A stretch of DNA of 64,000 bases. It comes from Halococcus qingdaonensis. Its GTDB lineage: Archaea; Halobacteriota; Halobacteria; Halobacteriales; Halococcaceae. The notes under the pieces were generated by a model. The model worked only from the letters and a program-made list of their open reading frames with translations, was not told where the DNA came from and made no database searches. Below are positions 26,044 to 34,891 of this stretch, one piece after another (the stretch's first letter is position 1; each line of letters starts with the position of its first letter). A program made the position numbers and the translations under genes. The stretch spans positions 1,178,001-1,242,000 of the forward strand of contig NZ_CP101943.1 in the NCBI RefSeq assembly GCF_024508235.1. The letters run 5' to 3'.

Positions 26044-26469
26044 ATGAGAGGTACTACCAGAGAGGAGATCTTCCCGCTCCCGGAGAAGGGAATCGACACC
26101 GCCCCGTTCTGGGAGGCGTGCAACCGACACGAGCTCGTCGTCCAGGAGTGCGCGGACTGTGGCGAGCGCCGGCACCCGCCCACGCCGGTCTGTCCCGAAT
26201 GTCGCTCGTTCGAGGTCGACTGGGCTGATGTCCCCGGTACGGGCGAGGTCTACACGTACACGACGACCCACTACGCCGCCAGCCCCGCCCACGAGGACCA
26301 CACCCCCTACAACGTCTCGACCGTCCTGCTCGACGGAACCGAGGATATCCGCCTCATCACGCAGGTCGTCGATGTCGATCCCGAAGCGGTCGAGATCGGC
26401 ATGCCGGTCGAAGTGGTTTGGGAGGACGTCAACGAAGATACGACGGTCCCGCTGTTCCGTCCCTCCTGA
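26044..26469 (+). CDS. DUF35 zinc-ribbon/OB-fold protein, aldolase partner
   Basis: 141 aa. The rubredoxin-like zinc ribbon is CADCGERRHPPTPVCPEC near residues 37-54, followed by the OB fold with VPGTGEVYTYTTTHY. DUF35 proteins bind to thiolase-fold enzymes and help form their CoA channel; in steroid degradation the DUF35 domain is fused to the MaoC protein ChsH2, while here it is a separate gene about 100 bases downstream of the MaoC gene. Start ATG at 26044. Confidence 0.88.
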   Translation: MRGTTREEIFPLPEKGIDTAPFWEACNRHELVVQECADCGERRHPPTPVCPECRSFEVDWADVPGTGEVYTYTTTHYAASPAHEDHTPYNVSTVLLDGTEDIRLITQVVDVDPEAVEIGMPVEVVWEDVNEDTTVPLFRPS

Positions 26470-26478
26470 AACAGCTCC

Positions 26479-27447
26479 TCAGTCGGCGAGCACGCATTTT
26501 CTGACCCCGTCGGTTTCGTGCCAGTCGATTCGACCCTCGTCGTCGAGCAGGTCGAGATGGCCGACGACCTCGGAGATTCCCACGAATCCCTCGGTCGCGG
26601 GCAGTTCCGGAAACAGCTCGTTCATCAGTCGATAGGCCGTGGTTCCCGGTTCGGAGTCGGGAACCATCCCCGCGATGTGTTCCTTTCGCTCGTGATGGTG
26701 GGCGATCGTCTCGTCGATGCGTTCCTGGAGAGCCGTCATTCGCTCGCCGTGGCCACCGTAGCCGACCGCCTCGTCGACCGCACGAAGTTTTTCGAGCGAC
26801 GCGAGATACGTCGGGAGGCTCCGTGTTCGCTCGTCGCTTTTCCCGGGGAGTGTCGTGAGCGTCGGGTTCGGGGTGATGTCCGGGAGCACGTGATCGCCGG
26901 TGAAGACGGTGTTCTCGCTTCGGAGCCGATAACAGACCGAGCCGACGGCGTGGCCCGGCGTGTGAACGCAGTCGAGAGTGACGCCGACATCGAGTCGCTC
27001 GCCGTCGGCGACCGTCCGATCGGGTGAGACCGGACGCTGGAAATCCGTGTACGATTCGGGGAGCGTGAGGACAGTCCGGACGGTGTCGTCGGGCATCCCC
27101 ATCGAACGCAAGAATGCGTGGAAGAACGCCTGTTCGTCCTCGAACTGGCCGGTCGGGGCCGCGAGGCGCTCGACCGCGTCCTCGTGGGCGATGACGCGCG
27201 CATCCGCCTCGTTGGCGAGCCGCCGTGCGCCGCCAAAGTGGTCCATGTGTGGGTGCGTGATGAGAACGTTCGCGATGTCTTCGACGGAGTAATCACGCTC
27301 GTTCAGACCCGAGCGGAGTGCCGTCCGAGCGTCGGCTGTCTCCGGCCCGGGATCGATCACGGTGAGTTCAGCCGTCGGTAGCAGGTAACAGTTGACATCC
27401 CCGACGTTGAAGGGCGTCGGCAGCCGTATTCGATCGATGCTGGTCAC
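26479..27447 (-). CDS. MBL-fold metallo-hydrolase
   Basis: 322 aa. The metallo-beta-lactamase motif THPHMDHFGG (HxHxDH) is near residue 64, with the later histidine in DCVHTPGHAVGS, Asp in FTGDHVLPD and GGHGE. These bind two metals. C-terminal helices are like those of glyoxalase-II-like and LACTB2-like hydrolases. In this setting a thioesterase-like or lactonase role is possible but not shown. It converges on the DUF35 gene with a nine-base gap. Confidence 0.88.
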   Translation of the reverse strand: MTSIDRIRLPTPFNVGDVNCYLLPTAELTVIDPGPETADARTALRSGLNERDYSVEDIANVLITHPHMDHFGGARRLANEADARVIAHEDAVERLAAPTGQFEDEQAFFHAFLRSMGMPDDTVRTVLTLPESYTDFQRPVSPDRTVADGERLDVGVTLDCVHTPGHAVGSVCYRLRSENTVFTGDHVLPDITPNPTLTTLPGKSDERTRSLPTYLASLEKLRAVDEAVGYGGHGERMTALQERIDETIAHHHERKEHIAGMVPDSEPGTTAYRLMNELFPELPATEGFVGISEVVGHLDLLDDEGRIDWHETDGVRKCVLAD

Positions 27448-27554
27448 GATACGAGTTCGGAGTGCAATGGAATAACGTTACGGGGTCGATCGTGGCAGTG
27501 AGACAGACGGATTCCGATGCGCAGCCGTCGCCGCTGATCAGGGAATCTCTGCTC

Positions 27555-28337
27555 TCACTGAGTCGTACTGTACTGTGCGTACGTGAGGTTGAACTCCAAG
27601 ACGTTCTTGAGTCTGCGGAGCGCCTCGGGTAGTTCCTCGGTGAGGCGCTCGTCGGTGAACTCGCTCGCGGGGCCGTAGACGAGGATCGAGCCGATGTTGC
27701 GGGCGTCCTCGACGAGGATCGGGATCGCGATTTCGTGGATGCCGACGATGTCCTCCTCGCGCGAGACGGCGTAGCCGACCTCCCGGATCGTTTCGAGTTC
27801 CTCGAACAGCGTCTCCCGATCGGTGATCGTGTTCTCGGTGACGGCGTCGAGCCCGACGCGCTCGACGATCTCCACGACTCGTTCGTGCGGGAGACTTGCC
27901 AGAATGGCCTTGCCGCCCGCGTTGATGTGGAGATAGTTGCGATTGCCCGCCCGTGGCTGAATCCGTATCGAATCGTCGTTCTCGACGCTGTAGAGCGTGA
28001 CGCCATAGCCACTCTCCTCCTTCAACAGGGCGATGTTGTTGTCGGTCTCGGCGGCGAACTTGTCGATCTCCGGCTTCGCCGCCGCGTACAACGGGTCCTG
28101 GCTCCGTACCTCCGTGCCGATCGAGAGATGGAGCGAGCTGACGTAGTAGCCGTCGTCGCCACGGATGACGTAGCCGATTTCGGTCAACGTACTGAGATAT
28201 TCGTGAGTCGTGCTCAGCGGTCTGTCGATCCGTTCGGCGGTCTCGGTAACGCCTGCGCCGTCGTTCTCGACCAGGAAATCGATGATGTCCTTGGCGGTCC
28301 TGAGCGACTGTATCGGCACGGTGTCGGATGCATCCAT
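27555..28337 (-). CDS. IclR-family transcriptional regulator
   Basis: 260 aa from the ATG at 28337; the frame extends upstream but the extra residues are basic and hydrophobic. An N-terminal winged helix (SLRTAKDIIDFLVE, VTETAERIDRPLSTTHEYLSTL) is followed by the effector-binding GAF-like domain (LHINAGGKAILASLP, GYAVSREEDIVGIHEIAIPI). IclR proteins control catabolic operons for acids and aromatic compounds. It lies between the acyl-CoA block and etfBA, so it is the best local candidate for controlling them. Confidence 0.9.
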   Translation of the reverse strand: MDASDTVPIQSLRTAKDIIDFLVENDGAGVTETAERIDRPLSTTHEYLSTLTEIGYVIRGDDGYYVSSLHLSIGTEVRSQDPLYAAAKPEIDKFAAETDNNIALLKEESGYGVTLYSVENDDSIRIQPRAGNRNYLHINAGGKAILASLPHERVVEIVERVGLDAVTENTITDRETLFEELETIREVGYAVSREEDIVGIHEIAIPILVEDARNIGSILVYGPASEFTDERLTEELPEALRRLKNVLEFNLTYAQYSTTQ

Positions 28338-28521
28338 ACAGAAATGGGCCGGCGATTCAACATCAAGGTTTCGTGTATATCGAAAGCAGCGCAGCAGGGC
28401 AGCGATGGCCGAGGATCGGCAGTTCTGGTACAGCCACCACAACGGTTAGATCGGCGAATGATTGCTTCCGAGATATCGATCGCGAGCGCGCGGACTGCAA
28501 AGGTCGCACACACCGGTATCG

Positions 28522-28527
28522 TTAATA
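28522..28527 (+). promoter_or_regulatory. TATA-like element of etfBA
   Basis: GTTAATAGC centred about 25 bases before the etfB ATG at 28550. It supports a leaderless etfBA transcript. Confidence 0.55.
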
Positions 28528-28549
28528 GCAAGAGGAAACGAACGACTGT

Positions 28550-29341
28550 ATGAAGGTTCTGGTGGCAGTGGCGGAGGTGGCCGACGTCGAGGACGAGTTC
28601 GAAATCGACGGGCTGGCCATCGACGAGCAGTACCTGAACTACGATCTCAACGAGTGGGACGACTACGCCGTCGAGGCGGGCGTCCAGCTCCAAGAAGCGG
28701 GCGACGATGTCGAGGTCGTCTCGGTGACGATCGGACCTGAACGCGCCGACGAAACCATCCGCATGGCGCTCGCCAAGGGTGTCGATCGTGCCGTCCGTGT
28801 CTGGGACGAGAATCTGGAGGCGACGGAATACCTCGACAGCGAGACCAAAGCCGACGTTCTGGCGGCCGTCGTCGAGGACGAACAGCCCGATCTCGTTCTC
28901 GCTGGCGTCCAATCCGACGACACCGCCTTCGGCGCGACCGGAGTCTCCCTCGCCGAGGAAGTCGGCTTCGAGTGGGCCGCCGTCGTCAACGATCTGGAGT
29001 ACGAACCAGGAAGCGACATCGCATCGGTCCACCGCGAACTCGAAGGTGGTGTCGAGGAGTTCACTGACGTCGAACTACCCGCTGTGTTGACCATCCAGAC
29101 GGGGATCAACGAACCACGGTACGCCAGCCTGCGCGGGATTCGGCAGGCCCAGTCCAAGGAGATCGCGCCCAAAACCCTCGACGAACTGGGTCTTGAATCT
29201 GACGTCACCGACAGTGCGGTGTCACTCACCGAGCTCTACGAACCGGAGACCGAAAGCGACGCCACCCTCTTCGAGGGCAGCCCCGACGAGGAGGCCGACC
29301 AACTCGCCGAGCTCCTCCGCGACGAGGGGGTCGAAGCATGA
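28550..29341 (+). CDS. etfB: electron transfer flavoprotein beta subunit
   Basis: 263 aa. The ETF-beta pattern is visible: an early N-D-Y-A-V-E-A motif (LNEWDDYAVEAGVQL), VVSVTIGPERADETIRMALA, the LAGVQSDDTAFGATGVSLAE segment and the conserved IRQAQSKEI near residue 195. ETF takes electrons from acyl-CoA dehydrogenases and passes them to the membrane quinone pool. Its stop overlaps the etfA start by four bases. Placement next to four dehydrogenase genes fits. Confidence 0.93.
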   Translation: MKVLVAVAEVADVEDEFEIDGLAIDEQYLNYDLNEWDDYAVEAGVQLQEAGDDVEVVSVTIGPERADETIRMALAKGVDRAVRVWDENLEATEYLDSETKADVLAAVVEDEQPDLVLAGVQSDDTAFGATGVSLAEEVGFEWAAVVNDLEYEPGSDIASVHRELEGGVEEFTDVELPAVLTIQTGINEPRYASLRGIRQAQSKEIAPKTLDELGLESDVTDSAVSLTELYEPETESDATLFEGSPDEEADQLAELLRDEGVEA

Positions 29342-30309
29342 GCGATATTCTGGCCGTCGCCGAACACCGCCGCGGCGACCTCCGTGATGTGAGCTTCGAA
29401 CTCGTCACTGCCGGGCGCGACCTCGCCGACGCCGCCGGTGGCGACCTCCACGTGGCCGTCATCGGCGGCGACGTCGACGGGTTCGCCGAGGAACTGAACC
29501 GCGAGGGCGTCGATACGATTCACACGATTAGTGAGGGCGAGGAGTTCAATCACGACGTCTACACTCAAATCGTCGAAGCGCTCTTCGACGAACTGGCTCC
29601 GGAACTGCTCCTGCTACCCAACACGGTCAACGGGCTCGACTACGCACCAGCTGTTGCTAACAGTCTGTCGCTGCCACTCGTCACCGACGCCATCGACGTC
29701 GAGTACGGTGACGAACTGGCCGTCACTCGCGAGATGTACGGCTCGAAAGTCGAGACAGTGGTCGAGGTCGACGCCGATCGGGTAGCACTGACGATCCGCC
29801 CCGGCGAGTGGCCACCCGCCGAGGCCACTGGCGATGCCGAAATCAGCCAATTCGACGTCTCGATCGACGAATCGGCCGTCCGCTCGACCGTGACTGGGTT
29901 CCAAGAAGTCGGTGGTGGCGACGTCGACATCACCGACGCCGACGTTCTGGTGAGCGTCGGGCGCGGTATCGAGGAAGAAGAGAACATCGCGCTCGTCGAA
30001 GCGCTGGCCGACACGCTCGGTGCGACGCTCTCTTCATCGAGGCCGATCGTCGACAACGGCTGGCTGCCCAAAAACCGGCAGGTCGGCCAATCCGGGAAGG
30101 TCGTCACTCCTGATGTGTATATCGCCATCGGCATCTCGGGGGCCGTCCAGCACGTCGCCGGCATGAAGGGTGCCGACACCATCGTCGCCATCAACACCGA
30201 CGCGAGCGCCCCCATCTACGATCTCGCCGACTACGGCGTCGTCGACGACCTCTTCGACGTCGTTCCCGCCCTCATCGAAGCCTTCGGTGGCGAACCGCCC
30301 GCACTCTGA
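29338..30309 (+). CDS. etfA: electron transfer flavoprotein alpha subunit
   Basis: 323 aa, overlapping etfB by four bases. The C-terminal FAD-binding region is typical: ADVLVSVGRGIEEEEN, SRPIVDNGWLPKNRQVGQSG, YIAIGISGAVQHVAGMKGA and IVAINTDASAPIYDLADYGV. It holds the FAD of the ETF heterodimer. Nothing unusual. Confidence 0.95.
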   Translation: MSDILAVAEHRRGDLRDVSFELVTAGRDLADAAGGDLHVAVIGGDVDGFAEELNREGVDTIHTISEGEEFNHDVYTQIVEALFDELAPELLLLPNTVNGLDYAPAVANSLSLPLVTDAIDVEYGDELAVTREMYGSKVETVVEVDADRVALTIRPGEWPPAEATGDAEISQFDVSIDESAVRSTVTGFQEVGGGDVDITDADVLVSVGRGIEEEENIALVEALADTLGATLSSSRPIVDNGWLPKNRQVGQSGKVVTPDVYIAIGISGAVQHVAGMKGADTIVAINTDASAPIYDLADYGVVDDLFDVVPALIEAFGGEPPAL

Positions 30310-31026
30310 AACGACGGGAGGGGCAGCGCTGGTATCGGTATCAGCGAGAATCGATTACCGATTATACGAAGTCGTTTTTCAGGATTATCCGGATGGTGAT
30401 TTTGGCTTACTTCCTCCTATCTGTTCAGAATAGTACTATGATAGCAAAATGTCTTTTCCTGCTTTTGATCGGTTATACAGAATGTTTTTCGTGTGACATA
30501 TACAGTTTTAAGCAGCACGTGATGAGGAGTTGTTTCGTTGATTTGAGCGCGGAAAATTCCCGATAACCATCCCCGGAGAACAAGTCGTTGTCACGGTGTA
30601 CGATCCGATGGTGGATAGCATTCTATTCTGGAATACGTCCGAATAACGGTTAGATCAATCGCATATGAATGTAGTAAGAGGCGTATAGATAGCCTTTCCG
30701 AAATTATTTGCCAAACTGTTGGATTGTAGAGAAGCGTATATCGTGGTATGTCCGATGGCATAGAGACGGGACGATCGACGACCATCAGTCGAAGCGTCCG
30801 TGATGCTACTACCGGCGCAAAGAGAATAATCGTTGAGCGCTCATTGCACAACTGTGACCTCAGTGATAACAGTATTCTCATCATAATTGGAAGTGGCTAA
30901 TTTCAATTAGTATATGAATTCCTATCGTTGAATGGAGTATTCGTAGATAAGAGGAGGCGTACTAAAACAGTACGAAGGAGTTGCTGTCTCCGGGCGATCT
31001 CGTCGTGGTCGAATCGGTGCCGGGAG
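30310..31026. other. AT-richer gene-free stretch after etfA
   Basis: 717 bases with markedly lower GC than the flanks and no believable gene on either strand. It includes stretches such as TTATACAGAATG and an imperfect repeat AATTGGAA...TTTCAATT around 30888-30911. No terminator, RNA gene or element end could be recognised. Confidence 0.5.
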
Positions 31027-31458
31027 CTATCGGGTCGTGAGCACCGGAACGTCGCTCGTCCTGACCGTGCGAGCGGTCACGCTGCCCACGAACACGCGCT
31101 GGAGGCCCGTGCGCCCGTGTGTGCTCATCGCGACGAGATCGGCGTCGTGCTCGTCGGCATGATCGAGGATCGTCCGGTGGGGAATCCCGTGTTCGACGGA
31201 CGACTCGAACGGGATGGCGGCGTCGGTCGCGAGCGCTTCGAGCGATCGGAGGTTCTCGGCTGCACCCTCGTCGAGCGCGTCGCGTTGCTCGTCGGCGAGC
31301 GAATCGAGCCCAGCGAAACCGCTGCCCGGCGAGCGATCGTCGACGACGCTCAGGAAGCGCAGGTCGCTGTCGAACGCGTTCGCGAGCGTCAGTGCGTGTC
31401 GTGCAGCCGCTTCTGCTCCCTCACTGCCGTCGGTCGGGACCAAGATGGTGTCGTACAT
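31027..31458 (-). CDS. universal stress protein (UspA family)
   Basis: 143 aa. It starts YDTILVPTDGSEGAEAAARHAL and ends with the ATP-binding pattern MSTHGRTGLQRVFVGSVTART (G-x2-G-x9-G-S/T). Haloarchaea carry many such ATP-binding UspA proteins with stress-related roles. A TTTAAT element about 35 bases upstream may be its promoter. It stands alone downstream of the TetR gene. Confidence 0.92.
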   Translation of the reverse strand: MYDTILVPTDGSEGAEAAARHALTLANAFDSDLRFLSVVDDRSPGSGFAGLDSLADEQRDALDEGAAENLRSLEALATDAAIPFESSVEHGIPHRTILDHADEHDADLVAMSTHGRTGLQRVFVGSVTARTVRTSDVPVLTTR

Positions 31459-31571
31459 CGAACGTTCTCGGCGAGCAGTTCGCCTGCGGTGATTAAATCA
31501 CACGCGTCTCGCTGCTGTGTGGAAAATCGTGTCGTGAACGGTACTGACACCGTCATACGGGCGCACACTTC

Positions 31572-32219
31572 TCAATCGGACGGTCTTTGATCGGCGAACA
31601 GCGTCTCGTCGAGTCGGTCATCGATCGCTGCACGCGTGGTATCGAGGATCGTCTCGTCGCCGAGCACCACCAGCTGCAGGCGTGCGCCGTCGATCATCGT
31701 CAGCAGTAGCGTCGCGATGTAGTCGGGATCGACGGGAGCGAAGACGCTGTCGTCGATCCCACAGTCGATCACGCGCGCGGTCAGCCGGTGGACGTACGCA
31801 CGATTCCGGCGGAACTGATCGCGGTAGGCCTCGTTGAACGGGGCCTGCGAGCGGAGTTCGAGCATCGCGATCTGGAAGGACTCGTTGTCGTCGGGCCCGT
31901 ACAGCAGGCTGTCGATCAGCCCGTCGAGCTGCGTCACCGGATCCGTGATCTCGCTGGCCGCGACCCGGTTCTTGAAGTTCTCCAGGAGATAGGCGAGAAA
32001 CGACGAGAGGAGATCCTCGCGCGAGTCGTAGTGATAGAAGATCAGCGATTTGCTCTTGTCGAACTCGTCGGCGATCGCCTGTACAGAGAGATCGGCTGCC
32101 CCATGCGTACGGAGCGCCCGATAGGTCGCCTCCATGATCGCCTCGTTCGCCGTCCCCGAATCCGCCTGCTCCGCAGTGTCGTCCGCCGCATCGATGTCGT
32201 CCGCGTTCGTCTCGCTCAC
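31572..32219 (-). CDS. TetR/AcrR-family transcriptional regulator
   Basis: 215 aa. The N-terminal tail is acidic; the helix-turn-helix spans about residues 26-70 (ANEAIMEATYRALRTHG, LSVQAIADEFDKSKSLIFYHYDSREDLL). The C-terminal ligand domain has TetR_C-like helices. Its targets are unknown; it sits between a UspA gene and the sugar-utilisation block, all on the minus strand but separated by over 100 bases. Confidence 0.9.
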   Translation of the reverse strand: MSETNADDIDAADDTAEQADSGTANEAIMEATYRALRTHGAADLSVQAIADEFDKSKSLIFYHYDSREDLLSSFLAYLLENFKNRVAASEITDPVTQLDGLIDSLLYGPDDNESFQIAMLELRSQAPFNEAYRDQFRRNRAYVHRLTARVIDCGIDDSVFAPVDPDYIATLLLTMIDGARLQLVVLGDETILDTTRAAIDDRLDETLFADQRPSD

Positions 32220-32345
32220 TAACTATCTAGTTAACCAGTCGAGCGGTTATAGTTTGTGTCCCACGCATGGCACACGGCGAGAGGCAGAGAGCCGACCCAT
32301 TCGGATGCTGGCGAGGAGAACGGAGACCGACGCGTCGCGACCGGG

Positions 32346-33434
32346 TCAGTCGAGTTCGACCGTTGCGTCCTGCGTCCGATCGAGGCGCACGGCACGCCCG
32401 GCGTCGGCCGATCGGTAGATGGCGTCGATGACGCGCTGGACGGTCAGCCCCTCGGCGATCGTGTTCCGTTCGGGCGGCGTGCCGCTCTCGATGCCCTCGA
32501 TGAACGCGGCCTGTTCGGCCAGCATGTCGTCGTTCGGACGCGTCGTCACCGTCGTATCGGTGAGATGGTCGACACCGGCGTTGCTGCTCTCGTAGATCGT
32601 CAGACTGTTCTCATTGCGGTCGAACAGCGCGCCCGCCTCGGTCCCCCGGAGGAGGAACTCGTGGTTGGTCGGGCGGTTGGTCGCCCACGCAGCTTCGAGA
32701 CTCACCGTCGCTCCGTCGGCACAGCGGATGAACGCACTCACCGAGTCGTCGACGTTGAACTCCGAGGGGCCGAGATCCTCGCCGAGCATTTCGAGATAGG
32801 CATAGTCCTCGCGCGAGCCGAACGCCGAGCGCGTCGTCGCCGACACCTCGACGACCTCCGGGAAATCGAGGAAGAAGAGCGCGAGATCGATCGCGTGGAC
32901 GCCGATGTCGATCAGCGACCCGCCGCCCGAGGCCGACTGGCTGGTGAACCACGAGCCACGCCCCGGGATGCCGCGCCGGCGGATGTAGTTCGCCTCGACG
33001 TGGCGAGGGGTGCCGAAACGACCCTCCTCCTGAAAGCTCTTGAGCACCTCGACGGGGTTCGAGAAGCGGTTTTTGAATCCCGTCATGACGAAGCCCTCGT
33101 GCTCCTCGGCGGCGGCGGCGATCGCCTCGGCGCTTTCGAGCGAGTGGGCGACCGGCTTTTCGAGCAGGACGTCCAGCCCCGCGTCGAGCGCCGCGATGGC
33201 GTACTCCTCGTGGAAGCGATTCGGCGTCGCGACGATCACGCCGTCGGCGTCGTCGAACAGGTCGGTCACGTCCGCGTAGGCGGTGGTCGCGTACGAGTCG
33301 GCGAAGCGGCTGCGTGCGTCGGGGTCGATGTCGCTACCGACGATATCGGCGTCGTTGTCGACGAGTCGGTCGGCGTGGAATCGCCCGATGTTCCCGAGTC
33401 CGATGATTCCGATGGTCGGAGAAGAGGAGGGCAT
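32346..33434 (-). CDS. Gfo/Idh/MocA-family NAD(P)-dependent oxidoreductase
   Basis: 362 aa from the ATG at 33434; a GTG at 33440 would add two residues. The Rossmann motif is TIGIIGLGNIGRFHADRL, followed by ATPNRFHEEYAIAALDAGLDVL and the catalytic LEKPVAHSLE lysine. These enzymes oxidise or reduce sugars, inositols and related polyols. It follows the sugar ABC transporter operon on the same strand, so it probably acts on the imported sugar or a derivative. Confidence 0.9.
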   Translation of the reverse strand: MPSSSPTIGIIGLGNIGRFHADRLVDNDADIVGSDIDPDARSRFADSYATTAYADVTDLFDDADGVIVATPNRFHEEYAIAALDAGLDVLLEKPVAHSLESAEAIAAAAEEHEGFVMTGFKNRFSNPVEVLKSFQEEGRFGTPRHVEANYIRRRGIPGRGSWFTSQSASGGGSLIDIGVHAIDLALFFLDFPEVVEVSATTRSAFGSREDYAYLEMLGEDLGPSEFNVDDSVSAFIRCADGATVSLEAAWATNRPTNHEFLLRGTEAGALFDRNENSLTIYESSNAGVDHLTDTTVTTRPNDDMLAEQAAFIEGIESGTPPERNTIAEGLTVQRVIDAIYRSADAGRAVRLDRTQDATVELD

Positions 33435-33498
33435 ATCCACTAGCTATGGGGGCGCTCGTTGTAAGAATACCGCTCTCGCCTCGGTTCGGGGGATGCTC

Positions 33499-33702
33499 TC
33501 AGTACAACTGCTCCTCACGCTCCTCGCGTTCGGCCTCACGTTCCGCCTCCTCTTTCTCCCGCCGTCGCCCGCGGAGATACTGCCGGGTCAACGGGATGAA
33601 CTTGTTCTTCACGTCGAGGACGAACGACACCAGCCCGTAGGCCCAGAAGACGAACAGGAGCGACATCCCGCCGACGTAGAGCAGTCCGATATCGGTGACC
33701 AT
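33499..33702 (-). CDS. small membrane protein at the end of the sugar ABC operon, 67 aa
   Basis: 67 aa. One hydrophobic helix (residues ~5-30, GLLYVGGMSLLFVFWAYGLVSFVL) is followed by a long charged helix with EAEREAEREEREEQ, likely a coiled coil. It starts one base after the stop of the ATPase gene, so it is cotranscribed. It may be a transporter accessory protein. Function unknown. Confidence 0.7.
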   Translation of the reverse strand: MVTDIGLLYVGGMSLLFVFWAYGLVSFVLDVKNKFIPLTRQYLRGRRREKEEAEREAEREEREEQLY

Positions 33703-33703
33703 C

Positions 33704-34885
33704 TCAATCGTCCGTCTCGGCCCCCGTTCCGGTCGTTCCCTCGGCCTGCGTCGGCTGGACCAGCCCGTGTTCGAGCGCCTGGCCGGTGTCCGTATCGAAC
33801 AGGTGGACTTTCCCGCGGTCGAATACGACGGAGACGCTGTCGCCGGCTTCGATATCCGAAGCCGGATCGACGCTCATCTGGAGCTGATCGCCGGCTTCCG
33901 GGTCTTCGAGATCGCTTTCAGCGTCCTCGCTGAGCAGGAGATAGACGAAGATCTCGTCGCCCATCGGTTCGAGCACGTCGACGGTCGTCTCGATCTCGGC
34001 GGTGGAGTCGGAGACCGAGCCGGCCTCCCCGGCGGGATAGATGTCCTCCGGCCTGATGCCGAGCGTGACCGCATCACCTTCGCCGAGCGCCATCGGGCCG
34101 ACGTCGAACGCGACGTCGACGTACTCGGAATCGAAGCCGTCCGAATCCACCGTCCCCTCGACGAAGTTCATGCTCGGCGAGCCGATGAACCCCGCGACGA
34201 AGAGGTTGTCCGGTTCGTTGTAACAGACCAGCGGCGGATCGATCTGCTGGAGTCGGCCGCCATCGATGACCGCGATCCGATCGGACATCGTCATCGCTTC
34301 GGCCTGGTCGTGGGTGACGTAGATGACGGTCGTATCGAGTTCGCGGTGGATGCGCTGGAGCTCCGTGCGCATGTGCACTCTGAGCTTCGCATCCAGATTC
34401 GCCAGCGGTTCGTCCATGAGGAAGACGTCGGGCTCGCGCACCAGCGCGCGGGCGATGGCGACGCGTTGGCGCTGTCCCCCACTCATTTCGCTTGGCATCC
34501 GATCGAGCATCCCCTGCATCTGGACGGTCTCGGCGGCGTTCTCGACGCGGCGATCGGTCTCGTCCTGGTCGAAGTTTCGGAGCCGCAGCCCGAACGAGAT
34601 GTTGTCGTAGACGTCCATATGCGGGAACAGCGCGATGTTCTGGAACACCATCGCGATCCCGCGGTCCTTCGGCGGCAGATCCGTCACCTCCCGATCACCG
34701 ATGTATATCGTCCCCTCGGTGGGTTTCGTGAGACCGGCGACGGTCTCCATCGTCGTCGATTTCCCACAGCCGGAGGGGCCGACGAGCGTGACGAACTCGC
34801 CGTCGGGGATCTCGAGGTTCATGTCGTCGACCGCGACGACGTCGTCGTACCGTTTCGTGACTCCTTCGAGCGTGACGTTTGCCAT
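33704..34885 (-). CDS. sugar ABC transporter ATP-binding protein (MalK/UgpC-like)
   Basis: 393 aa. Walker A GPSGCGKST, signature SGGQRQRVAIARAL and Walker B VFLMDEPLANLD are in order. The C-terminal regulatory OB/TOBE domain with LGIRPEDIYPAG is typical of MalK/UgpC. It energises the permeases encoded just upstream. A GTG/ATG choice is not an issue; the ATG at 34885 gives MANVTLEGVTKRYDD. Confidence 0.93.
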   Translation of the reverse strand: MANVTLEGVTKRYDDVVAVDDMNLEIPDGEFVTLVGPSGCGKSTTMETVAGLTKPTEGTIYIGDREVTDLPPKDRGIAMVFQNIALFPHMDVYDNISFGLRLRNFDQDETDRRVENAAETVQMQGMLDRMPSEMSGGQRQRVAIARALVREPDVFLMDEPLANLDAKLRVHMRTELQRIHRELDTTVIYVTHDQAEAMTMSDRIAVIDGGRLQQIDPPLVCYNEPDNLFVAGFIGSPSMNFVEGTVDSDGFDSEYVDVAFDVGPMALGEGDAVTLGIRPEDIYPAGEAGSVSDSTAEIETTVDVLEPMGDEIFVYLLLSEDAESDLEDPEAGDQLQMSVDPASDIEAGDSVSVVFDRGKVHLFDTDTGQALEHGLVQPTQAEGTTGTGAETDD

Positions 34886-34891
34886 GGTTGA

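Noticed and set aside
30591-30884. A 97-codon minus-strand frame in the gap after etfA
   Set aside because: Chance frame in AT-rich DNA; hydrophobic and basic, without motif or promoter.
33283-33933. A 216-codon plus-strand frame over the small membrane protein and ATPase ends
   Set aside because: Antisense shadow; low-complexity and without start context, whereas the minus-strand genes are spaced as an operon.
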